Shown piece by piece: positions 33,119 through 45,716 of a stretch of 64,000 nt of DNA (position 1 is the stretch's first letter; each line of letters starts with the position of its first letter). Source of the stretch: Utricularia gibba (lineage: Eukaryota; Streptophyta; Magnoliopsida; Lamiales; Lentibulariaceae); contig CM007991.1 in the NCBI GenBank assembly GCA_002189035.1, positions 744,001 to 808,000 of the forward strand, in the 5' to 3' direction. Made by a program: the position numbers and the translations under genes. Below the pieces are notes generated by a model. The model was not told the DNA's origin and made no database searches. It saw only the letters and a program-made list of their open reading frames with translations.

Positions 33119-35737
33119 ATGTCGGAGTTGTGTATTTATCAGGTGAGACCACTGCGTCTGAGTGTTGTTTGAAGGGCATATAACTATGTGTGAGTGTTGT
33201 GGCTGGCTTAGAAGTGTTCCTTCGATGTATTTGGTTAGTATTTTGTCGGCGTGGTACTTGGAGACATTATGCTTCAGATCAGAGCTGTTTTTCTAGGGTT
33301 ATGGTCATATATGATTGTTTTTGCTTGCAAGTTCTGCTTTTGTGTGTCGTCACTTTTACCAAAATGTTTATCTTTCACTTATCCTCTGGATGAGTTGTCT
33401 ACAGTTCTTTCAGCGATAACTGCATTGATTTTTTTTTTCAGGTTGAGGACATTGTTTGGAATGATTTTCTTTGGAGTGATGATCATATGGTGATGCATCC
33501 CGGCGCTGGACAGGCTGATGCTCAACCTGCTCCATGTGACAGCCTGAAGAAGCGTTTCCGCCAAATAACTAATGAATTTAATGGCCACAGAGATATAGTT
33601 GCAGCTGAAGATATTGATCATGAAGCAGAGAATGGGGAATATTTATCCCTGGGTAAAAGAAGAAAGACGTTGGGAGAAGATTCTGAAGGTTCTACCCCAT
33701 TAGAAAAATATGAGAATGAGATTTGTATTTTGGACGATCTGGCCAATATAGTTTTTAACAACTCGCTCAGTTGTACATTTGATTACATAGCCAGCCCACT
33801 GGATGATCTTGAGTTCTTTAAGAACATTGATAGCAGACACCCATATGATTCAGGTTATGATTTGCCTGAGATGGGAAAATTTGAAGATGCTGACAGGATG
33901 TTTAGGTAGTCGCAACTTCTCGGATTAATAAGCATGTTTACCAGGGTTTTTGCCTTACAGAGTTTGCTCTGTTTTCCAGAAATTGCCATTCAGCATTCAG
34001 GGTTGAGGCTGGCGGGGAGAATGAGATGGGTTGGTGTTCGACGCTATGTCACACTGTTGGACATGGGGACCCGGAGAAGGTAGGTTTGAAGTCTCCATAT
34101 CCTGATTCCAACGCAGTTGACAGTATCAAAGAAAACCATAGCTCTTCCAAGTGTTGCTCCATGGCTGGTTCTCCTTCGGTAAATGTGTCCATTAGCAACG
34201 ATGACTCTTCTTGGACTGGTTCTCCCGACTCTACGTCTTTAGTGGAGGGGTCATCAATGAAAGATCCCCTAGATGGGATTTTTCCCAAAGAACAGGTGCT
34301 TAAATTCCTTTGGAAATCTTCCACGTGCATACGGTCATTATAACCTTAATTTATCATTGAGACAAGTGTTCCAATGGTTCAGGTGAACTTTTATGCGAGT
34401 TGATGTATATATATGCTATGTGGTATCATATGGTTATTCTTTCGCCTGATGAGTTTTTCATTTCATGTCGTAAGCATTCTCAGTGTGTGTAAATGCATCT
34501 ACTTGTGTTTGGCAGATCGATGCCCGAACATTTCCATATTTCATGAACCAACGTCTGGAAGACCCTTCTGGCCCATCGACATGGAATTGGACTTACGCAG
34601 CTGAAATGGATCCAACAAAATCTGCTGGAGAGTCAGAGAATTGTGAGCTGAACCCCCTTTCACAAATGCATTCTCCTCCTGCATCCAACCAATTACATAC
34701 CATGAAAGGCACCCATGACCGTCTATATAAGCATGCTGACCTCTCAAAAGGTTAGTAAAGAGAAAAGTCACTTAGTACTTAGATTAGTCATTTTTTACAA
34801 TGCATGGAGAAATGCAGGTCAGTATGAGAATCGTGCCGAAAAGCTTGGAGCTGAACAGGGTAGGCTTCCTGAACAAGTCTCTTCCTCTAATATAATAGAG
34901 GCCTCCACGATGACTCCTGAGGTGAAAGATGCTTCTCTGGAATCAAGCAGTTTTCACCAGCTTCAGCTTGTTATGGGAAAGGTATAAGTTTCATCTTTTT
35001 GAAGTTTGACCATCTGCCTCTCTGCCAGAGCTTTCAGTTTGATGTTGGGGTTCTGCCAAATTGATATCTTATGAGCTACTGCTGCTTATTCTGAGATTCC
35101 TGAAATCTGGGTTTTACCCTGCAAACTTGTTTAAATAGTGAGATTTAGTCAGTTTGAATTAATGCTAGTTAATAGATTGTGGATTTGTTGATGGTAAAAA
35201 CAGTACACCTTCTTCTAATCTTAATGCATGACAACGAAGCATCTTCCATTCTCCTAGATCGCATCTTTCAGACTCCACTGAACTTCTGTAGGACAATTTG
35301 AAACTTTATGATGCTCCTTGAATTCCCAATGTCATCCACTTTTTGGTTAACACTAGTCGTTGTTGCCGTTCCTTAATCAGCTGGGTGTCCGAGCAAGGCG
35401 GAACATAAGAGACAGCTTGTGCCGTCTGGCCCATAGTGCCGAACAGAGGAACAATGAAGCGACACTAAGTGGCCATCTTAGTGACGATACTGATACAAGT
35501 GTATCTTTCCTGACTAAAGGACCAAACAGGCATGTGATTTGTTCCTGAATTCCATCTGTAGTTAATGCATGTTACATATAAGCAAGCGTTGTCCCATTGC
35601 AACAGCTCTTTAATGCGTTTTGCTTTCGGTTCCACAGTTGCAAAAACATTGGAAAGGATACAAACCCCATCGACCGGTCAGTAGCCGCATTGTTATTTCG
35701 CCGGCCTTCTGAACCATCTTTGAAGAGATCTGATTAA
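33119..35737 (+). CDS. LNK1: LNK1-like night light-inducible and clock-regulated co-activator
   Basis: LNK proteins are nuclear co-activators that partner RVE8/RVE4 MYB factors in the morning loop of the plant clock. Seven exons: 33119-33142, 33442-33905, 33980-34295, 34516-34750, 34818-34981, 35381-35529, 35638-35737, giving 483 residues with all phases closing. The first exon holds only eight codons (MSELCIYQ). The next begins VEDIVWNDFLWSDDHMVMH, the LNK signature. The C terminus matches the family: RRNIRDSLCRLAHSAEQR and DTNPIDRSVAALLFRRPSEP. The intron before the last exon starts with GC (AACAG|GCATGT at 35530); using the nearby GT instead destroys the conserved tail. It is convergent with the PHP gene, stops about 300 bp apart. 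Confidence 0.92.
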
Positions 35738-36033
35738 GGTGCTAACCTACCGCTTGTGCTCAATCCTAGACCGTCACTCTCTATGTCCATGTTGTGATTG
35801 TTCAAGGTAACTTACAGTAAAGTTCTCCACAGTAAATCAGGGTTTTCGTTATGCGGCTTGCTTCCGCATCACTGATAATTGGAACTAAAAACTAGCTTAG
35901 AAAACAGCAAGGAACAAATGCAGGTGGAAAAGAAGCCATGCTTCAAGATGAATGTTGGTGACAAAATTGACCTCATCTCATCATGTCTATCAGGTAAACA
36001 AAAAATGACAGGTAAAAACAACCAGTGTTGGTT

Positions 36034-37784
36034 TCAGCACTCACTGGCTTCAAGTTCCAGTTGGTGCTGTGCCATCGCCACCCTTGAGAGATCCAATTTG
36101 AGAGCCTCGAATTCCGGCGCTTCTCGCTCCTCCTTCGACAGCCATGACGACAAAAAATGGTTCATCAACTCACTAGAGCAACTGCTGATCACCAAGGTCT
36201 TGGCATTGGCCTGGTTGATGATTCGTTGCAACGCCTGGTTCGACGGGTCCCTGACATAGCTCTGTAAGATGCTTAGGATTGCTTTGCACCAAATCGGCCT
36301 AGCCACTTTGAGGAATTCATGCACCACCAACAGAGGAAGACTGGTACTCCCCAGCTCAGATTCATGTGATCCTCCTCTCCCATGGTAGTCTGATCCTCCC
36401 AGCTTAAGAAGGCTCTGCCCATCTGCTAGATCACTATACACTGCAACAAGAACCCAAGTAACCAACCACCCTTGGCAAAACACACCTATCCGAAAATCTA
36501 GCGAAAGCGCGGTTATGCGAAAATCCGAAACCATCTCCCTAGCAAAATCAGTAGCAATATTGTAACCAAAGGGAAGTGCAGCTGCCAACCTGAGAGCTTT
36601 CCATCGCTTCTGTAAACCTCCACACCATGTAATCCTACTTCTTTCAGTTTTCTTATTACAGAAGATGGGCATTTGAGCGCCCATGGATGAGCCAGAACCG
36701 CAATGCCGCCGGTTTCAAGGATTAGTTTTACGGTGTCCTCTGCAGTAGGCTCACTTCCCCTAGCAACAATATGATACAAATGCTAGGCCACTACCAATTT
36801 GCATATGAGAAGGTGTAAACAAGGGAAGCTTTACCTAGAGTATGCCGGTCCATCGTCGTAAAGGTAGCGCGAAAAGGCCTGTTTCAGGTTTTCAACATGT
36901 CCAGCTTCTAACATGGCGCGTGCAATATGTAACCTCCCTGGAGCTACTCCTTTTCCAGCAATCCTTGCAACATTCTCCCATTTGATAGGTAGTTTGAGTT
37001 TGTTCAGTTTGGAGACGATGTTCTTTGCCCGCAGAAACCTGCCTTCTCGAATGCTCTTCAAAAAGACATCCAATTCTGAGGAATTCGTGGGACCAAAGCC
37101 ACTGTAATATGCGAGGATGTGAACAGGTTCTTCGATTCCTGACTCCTCTCTACCCAGTTTTGAGACAATCAGTATGCTAATCAGGATTGAAACAAACAGG
37201 AAACGGGAAACAAGAAGTGACCTTGAGTGAAAAATTGCACTGATTTCTACACCAGGAATGATCTTGATCCCATATCTGCGAGCAGCTTCCATGGCTTCTG
37301 GTATCCCAGCCATCGTATCGTGATCTGTCAAAGCAAGAACTTTCACCTGTAACATTTGTACAATCAATCCCTTTCAATTTTACATTCACCGGGTAACTTC
37401 TCATGAACTAAATGACACGAGATTCTTGATACCAACAGAAATTGTGAGTGAAACGCAGGCACTTACCCCTTTATTATGCGCTCTTTCGACAAGCTTTGCA
37501 GGGGACAGGAAGCCATCGCTGCACGTAGAATGAGAGTGAAGCTCGAAGCGAAGCTTCTCCTTGGGGTAATACCATTGGACCCCAAAATCATCCAAAAAGG
37601 CGTCCACGAAACTAATCGTGTTCCGGAGATCATTGGACCGATCTGAGAAAACCCACTCGCTGACAGCCTTGTAAGCGAGTGTTTGCTCATGGGTCATCTT
37701 CCTCTTCGCACCGCCGCGCTTCTTTTTCTTTTTTTTGGCACCGGGTTTTCTGGGGATTTCGCCATCGCCGCCCATCTGTTGCAA
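36034..37784 (-). CDS. PHP-domain phosphoesterase (polymerase/histidinol phosphatase-like)
   Basis: Metal-dependent phosphoesterase of the PHP superfamily, related to bacterial nucleoside-bisphosphate phosphatase/5'-3' exoribonuclease (YciV/TrpH). Five exons: 37467-37784, 37222-37346, 36835-37149, 36590-36759, 36034-36440, giving 444 residues. Metal-binding motifs are visible: ELHSHSTCSDG, LALTDHDT, GVEIS, a later IAVLAHPW and GGSDYHGRGG. The N terminus carries a Lys-rich stretch (KPGAKKKKKKRGGAKRK), a possible nuclear signal. The 72-bp intron 37150-37221 is a multiple of three without stop codons; leaving it in adds 24 hydrophobic residues between SAIFHSR and EESGIEEP that are not expected in the family, so I spliced it. 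The physiological substrate in plants is not established as far as I know. Confidence 0.9.
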
Positions 37785-39668
37785 GGGCTATAACCCCAAG
37801 GAGGGGCAACTGATGTCTGAATAAAAAAGCGGATTCACTGTTGCTCTCCTCTGTCTGCTGTATTTATGGAAAACCCATGATCCCGTGGAACATACAAGGC
37901 AGAAAAAGCAACAAAATTGCCTCTTTCGTCTTCTCCCTAGGACTCAAACGCAGAAATCGGGTCGGGTTGGGCCGCATTGATAGGAAATTTTTACCGTGGG
38001 AGTTTTTGAATGTTACCGGGGATATTTACCCCATGGGGCTTGCTGGAGTCCCCTGTTTGATCCGTCAGAGATGCTTGAGACCTGTCACTGTATCCATTCT
38101 GAATCTGAGGGCAGGGCAGAGGAAATAGCAATAGAAATAGCATCAAAGTCATGTCATGTCACTGTTATGCTCGAATTGGTGGCGATGGAAATAGCAATAG
38201 AAGATGCAAACAATTTGGCATTAACCCCTCTTTGCTGATCCCATCTCAGCCATTTGGGAGCTCTAGTCTCAACCCCCTTGGGATAGAACACTAACAATGA
38301 TGCTCCTTTTTCTATTTTCAGTAGTTGTAAGCACATGCTAGAGATTGAATGCCTGACCATTCTCTTTTCTTTTGGAATCACTCAGTTGATTAGAGTCCCA
38401 GTGTTCTGAGATTGTTTAGGCAATTAGGACACTGATGATACCAGATTTATGGGATTCAGAACTCACCAAATTTTGTGTGTCTGCCGCTGCTCTGCCTGCA
38501 GCAACCTTTGCCTGCAAAGTCAAATTTACAAACCAAATGGGTAGAAGTCTTCAGAAGCATTTCTATGTTTTTTTTTGTCGCATAGGACAAGAAAGAAGTC
38601 ATACGTCCAATTCAAGAGATTCAGAGCGGCTACTCGTTCCTTTTACCAATCATCCCACCCCTGCAACCACTCTTTTTGAGCCACAAATCCAATGTTCTCT
38701 AACACAACTTGCTTTGAGTTTTTACCACAGGATACGTCCCATCTCTGGACGTCCTCTGTATCATCATCATCATCATCACTGTCCTTCAGGTTACAAGAGA
38801 TTTCTCACAAACGAGGCCCCAGCTGCCCTGGCCTCATTGCCAACCAGTGTACGACGGCATAAAGATCAACATGATGAGCTGGTTGTTGGGTTGGAGTTCC
38901 TGCAGCAAATAAGATGAAACAAAGAAAGCTTGAGGCGTGTGTGGATCGCACTGCCCTTAAGAGATTATTTCAAGACCAATCAAGTAATCTCCCAGGGTTC
39001 AACAAGCTCTTCAACTCACTAGTTGGAATCAGGAGAAATGAAACATTTATAGAAAGATAAGAAACCATCTACTGCACTCAAAGAGTCACAACTCTTCGTG
39101 TGCCTAAAGGTTTTAAACCTCTCAATGAATGTTAAGGTATCCCAAAGGTCTCATTTATAACATTCAAACTGTTACACATGATTAGTATTCCAATGGAATT
39201 GCTATAAACCCTAACACTGGTCAAATCTGGATGTGTCAATCCAACACAGATCAACAATCCAGAGAAGTTGTGTTGTTTTTCTGCTTTCTTCAAGGGGTAT
39301 GGATGCACCTTTTTTTTTTCTCGAAAAGTAAAGATTATTATCAAAAGCTAATCCGGTGGACTCCTTGAAGAATCCGCCAATAAAACCATAAACTTTAATG
39401 CTTGCTGATACAATACATAAACTTTGACTACCACACGACATGGGTACTCACAATTGTAACAATTCTTTGGTGCAATCATAAGTTTTTTTTCCTGAATCTT
39501 TCTTGCAAGTAGTGCTTAACATAAAGTAAACAAACAGTTGAAAAGGAGGAAATTCAAATCATAAAAATCAATCAAGCAGACCCAAAAAAGGAAAAGAAAA
39601 GAATGCTGGGCTTGTACACGAGGACTTATGCAATGACAAATAAACAGCATGGTATTCAAATCACAATC
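37785..39668. other. Unassigned region, about 1.9 kb
   Basis: Promoter of the PHP gene and 3' side of the actin gene. Open frames up to 160 codons (38435-38917, plus strand) have no recognisable motif and unusual composition, so I do not call them. Short repeats occur: a 20-bp near-duplicate GAAATAGCAATAGAA at about 38122 and 38189, and (TCA)6 at 38761-38778. No transposon ends were recognised. Confidence 0.5.
38761..38778. repeat. (TCA)6 microsatellite
   Basis: Six TCA units in unassigned intergenic sequence. Confidence 0.9.
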
Positions 39669-41134
<1,466 letters not shown>

Positions 41135-42591
41135 CTCCTTATCTTACCTGAAGTAAAAAATAAATAAATAAAGAACAAAAAGAAAACACACACATACGAA
41201 CAATTCCCATTTTCCATCCTTCATAACAGTAACCAAAAGCAAGCATACGTTCATTTAAATCGTACTTGTAGTTTCCCCTATAAACGCCAAATGACAACCA
41301 TGATCTAAGCTATGAACACTGACACAATCTTCCACGTGCATCCAAATATTCAAACACAAGCAAGCACAACAAGATAGATCCAAGATAGTCGACGACAAAC
41401 AACGTAACTCCCCAACAGATTCATGAAAAACTGAGACAAAAAACGAAGATCAAAATGCGTACCTGGTAAACTCAACAACCGATCAGCCTCCGGAAACCCC
41501 TTGGCACACACACACTCACAAAAACTTTTTACGTTGGAGACTGGTGCGAAGTTGGTTCTCCGGTGGACCTGAAAACGATAAAATGAATGCTGGTGGAGGC
41601 GCCATAGCCTCTACCTGGTTTAAAATACCATTGAAAAATGGACGCTTTTTCTGAAATGCTAATGAAATTGAAACTCAAATTCATGATTCAAGACCCAGTG
41701 ACCGTTGGATAAGTACGTTACTAAATCGGACGGTGGAAGTTGCATGGACAGCCTCACATTCATCCAAGTGTTGGAAATTGGCTTTAAACCTTTTGAGGTC
41801 ACCCCCATGTGACAATGTGACCATCTTTTAATTCCCTTTTTTCCTAAGTCAATTATTGCCAACTCCTATTCTTAATTAATGCATTGTTTCTTTAAAAGAA
41901 AGTGTAATTTTTCATAATGGACTAGCTGTGAGGCCCAATGTATGTATTTGAACCCGATCCATTTAAAATTATTGGGCCAGAGGCCCTAAATTTCAGCCTG
42001 TTTAGAGGCCCAAAAATCAAGATGTTCATTTTTGCTTTGTTTTGACTGGTTCAGTGACGGCACTTTCAATGCAAAGCGCACCCCCCCGCCTGTAGCCATA
42101 TTGTTTTCATCGAAGCTCTTTATATTCTCTACTTCTGTGATCCGCACTACTCAGGAGCTTGCAATTTCTAGAAAGGTGAGTTTTCGACAGCCTTAACTTG
42201 ATTCTGGTTCTGAACTGTGTGATCTTAGAGAATGTGGTTAAGGAAGAGCGATTTGATCGCTTTGTTTCAAAGTAGCTTTGCATTTCGAGAATTTTTTGAA
42301 GTTCAAGTGCATGAGCTTTTGGAGGTGCTAAATATGTGACCATTGCTTGAATGTGTGTTGTACCGGCTTTTATGGCTTGTTGCAGCTCCTCTTGCGGATC
42401 TTCGCTGACAGAAGAAATTAGAAATGTGTTTTTTTAGGAGATTGCGCTTCCATTGAATCTGTTATACGCTGGGTTGTCTAGAATGTGCAAATAGGTGTTC
42501 AGTATTTTCCAGGGGCAATCACAAGGGATTTGATCTTGAATTTTTGGTGTTCAGCGCATCAGCAGCAAATTTTGAGCGTACCATGTTGCTC

Positions 42592-42622
<31 letters not shown>

Positions 42623-42715
42623 CTGGAAAAAAAATGGGTTGCTTACATGCACCATAAAGTGTGTTGCTCAATTTGATTTCTGTAACATGCAGAACGTCTT
42701 CTTTCTTGGACGAAT
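41135..42715. promoter_or_regulatory. Divergent promoter and leader introns of actin (-) and enoyl-ACP reductase (+)
   Basis: Actin has a leader intron at 41148-41462 and a leader exon ending upstream of about 41463-41570. The enoyl-ACP reductase gene has its own leader intron at 42176-42692 (GAAAG|GTGAG donor, ACATGCAG acceptor), so its transcription should start near 42100. A 29-T run lies inside that intron at 42594-42622. The core intergenic space, about 41580-42100, shows no coding frame. The run of C near 42082 and the CTTTATATTC at 42117-42126 are the only promoter-like features I noted. Confidence 0.6.
42594..42622. repeat. Poly-T run of 29
   Basis: Uninterrupted T29 within the leader intron of the enoyl-ACP reductase gene. 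Confidence 0.95.
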
Positions 42716-45079
42716 ATGGCTACATCTGCAACCCAGTGTACTCAGAGTATCTGCGCAAGGCCTCGCGTCTCAGCATCTAATACACTTTTAAGATCTAGAT
42801 TTGCATATTTTCCGAGTGAAGCAAAAGGCTCTTTCCTGGAAAAGTTGAGAGGCTCATCTTCACTGACTGTCAGCCGATTATCGCCCATTAGCGGCTATAT
42901 CTGCACTCCATCAAAATCCAACCAACATGTTATAAGAGCAACTTCAGAAGTAGTTGATAACCAACCTTTTCCAGGATTATCCGTTGATTTGAGAGGTGAG
43001 GGTTTTCCCTGCGCCTAGCTAGAAGACTACTCAATACTGCTTGTGCTGCCACTTTTCGTAGAATTAAATGTTTTTCAATTATCTTGCAATATGATAGGAA
43101 AAAGAGCATTCATTGCTGGCGTTGCTGATGATAATGGTTACGGGTGGGCGATAGCAAAAGCCCTTGCGGCTGCAGGTGCTGAAATTCTTGTTGGTACATG
43201 GGTACCCGTATGTCTGCTGACCCATTTACATATTGACTTGGATTCCTTAGATTCTGCTGCATTCCTCCTAATAGTAAGGTCATCTTTCAGGCACTAAATA
43301 TTTTTGAATCAAGCCTGCGGCGTGGAAAGTTCGATGATTCACGCAAGTGAGAGATAACATTTGTACCAATTCAATTTATATCTGCATTGATTCGTTTACA
43401 TATAGGTAACTAATTAGGGATTCGTTGTTGTAGGTTGCCTGATGGTTCTTTGATGGAAATAACGAAGGTCTACCCATTGGATGCTATCTATGACAACCCT
43501 GAAGATGTTCCCGAAGATGTGAGTGGTTAGGTGAAACTTCGTTAGCTATATTTGCTTCTTTCTAATCAGCTTTTGGTATGCAGGTCAAAACAAATAAAAG
43601 ATATGCAGGATCATCAAACTGGACTGTGAAGGTTTAAATCTATGCACTTCATTCTCGCTTCCGAATATTACCCAATGCAAAATGAACACTTAAGTAGACA
43701 GCCATCTGTGTATTCTTTGGCCATTGCATGATCCTTGAGTTGTCAGTATTTCCTAATGGAAAAAACAATTCAATGAAAATTGTAACTGATCCATGCTGTG
43801 ACTGATGATATTTCACTTCCTACATGCAAGTGGAAGAAGCTTTAGATTTTACATTGCCTCGTGTAAATTTGAATCTAGATTCTCTAGATGCTATTCTTAT
43901 CAGTACTTCTGCAGGAAGTTGCTGAATCAGTAAAAAAGGATTTTGGTACCATTGACATACTTGTGCACTCACTTGCCAATGGGCCCGAGGTTGGCAGAGT
44001 TTGCTTTCTCTTCTAAGTATTGCATTCTTGTTCGAAAATCTGGTTTTCTTCACTTTTCTGGTGCCTGCAGGTAACTAAGCCTCTTCTGGAGACTTCTAGA
44101 AACGGTTATCTTGCAGCCATTTCAGCATCAAGTTTCTCATTTGTCTCTCTTCTTAAGCATTTTCTTCCACTTATAAATCCAGGTTGGTGCACCATTCTCT
44201 ATTGTTAGCCACACAAACAACAAATAATAGGAAACACGATGAAAACAGAATATTCTAGACTTAAAAAATTCCACCATTATTTTTCATCGCTCCTTGTTGA
44301 CAGGTGGTGCCACAATTTCTCTGACCTACATTGCTTCAGAAAAGATAATTCCAGGGTAAATACAGCATTGTTTTTATCAGAATCCAAGTGCCGTTTCCAC
44401 CTTAATTTTCTGAGTGACTTCCATCCTGCAGATATGGTGGAGGCATGAGTTCAGCCAAGGCCGCTCTCGAGAGTGATACTAGAGTGAGCTTTCCTGGCAC
44501 CAGAATCCAAGTGTCGTTTCTACCTTAGTTTTCTGACAAATATCACATTTATCCTCAATTAAGGTTCTAGCATTTGAAGCCGGAAGGAAGTACAACGTCA
44601 GAGTTAACACCATATCTGCAGGTACTTGGCATTAACTTCAACCAGAGTTTCGTTTTGTTGACAGTACATTGTTCTTATGAGAAAAATACATCTGCAATGC
44701 AGGCCCATTAAGAAGTCGTGCTGCTAAAGCCATTGGCTTCATCGATATGATGATCGACTACTCCCTGGAGAACGCACCTATGCAGAAAGAGCTAACAGCT
44801 GGTGAGTTTCAATGCATCCTTCAACTTTCCATCTGTTCCTGGCTTCTGGTAACACAGAATGGACCCATTTTCTAATGCTTGATGATCAATGCACCTAAAT
44901 AGTAGCGATGAACGTGACATTTTGCTAAACTGTGAACAGAGGAGGTTGGAAACGCTGCTGCTTTTCTAGCATCTCCATTGGCTTCAGCCATCACCGGAGC
45001 AGTGATCTACGTTGACAATGGTCTCAATGCAATGGGCGTTGGAGTTGACAGCCCCGCATTCCAGCCCCAGACGGTTTAA
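42716..45079 (+). CDS. MOD1: Enoyl-[acyl-carrier-protein] reductase (NADH), plastidial
   Basis: Last step of each fatty acid elongation cycle in the plastid, reducing trans-2-enoyl-ACP with NADH. Twelve exons: 42716-42995, 43098-43207, 43291-43346, 43434-43518, 43584-43631, 43915-43989, 44071-44182, 44304-44355, 44432-44483, 44564-44621, 44703-44801, 44940-45079, giving 388 residues, the family length, all in phase. The first ~75 residues are a Ser/Thr/Arg-rich transit peptide. The FabI-type SDR core is complete: [20 protein letters not shown] (cofactor), the [13 protein letters not shown] strand, catalytic Tyr and Lys in [14 protein letters not shown], and the [13 protein letters not shown] loop. 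It ends [15 protein letters not shown] ([19 protein letters not shown]). It is convergent with PIE1. Confidence 0.97.
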
Positions 45080-45716
45080 TACCTCCTCTATTTGTGTGCA
45101 AGCGAAGTTGTTGTAGTTAACATTTTTGTTGTAATTTGAGGTGAACTCTGGGAACCCAGGAATAAGGATATGTTTCACTTGCTCTGGTATGCGAAGCAGC
45201 GATCACTTTCTCTATGATCCAAGTTCATCATCTCTTCCTCTACCGACCACAACCACTGACTTTCTTTTCTTTGCAATCACAAGCCAGTACTGTCAAAAGT
45301 CTAATCCTGTGGCGGTGCAAGCAATTGCATTGGACACATGAATGAAAGAATGACAAGAATCATCCACACAAAAATTCCATCCAACCCATGCTTATGCTTC
45401 CCACCTTTCTACCCATCCCAATTGAAAAAAGAAATAAGATGAAAAAAAAACCTCTTCTCTTCTACTCGTCCCTTCTGAAGCGTGGTGGCTCTTGTGGGTC
45501 TGAGAAAATACAGTTGTTTTGCCGCCGGACTCATTGATTCGCCACAAGTATTCCTGCTATGCATCCCCGACAGCACAGCTACTGCGTCCCAGCCGTGTCA
45601 CTTGATAAACAGATGGTGAATGATCTGGGACTGCTGAGATGCAGGCTTTCAAAAAATACATTTAGCTGTAAGGTTCAATCACCAGAGCAGCTTCACGCCT
45701 GTCTCAAATGCGATGT

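Noticed and set aside
38435..38917. 160-codon plus-strand frame in the unassigned region
   Set aside because: No motif, no splice context and odd composition (poly-His from the TCA repeat); not supported as a gene.
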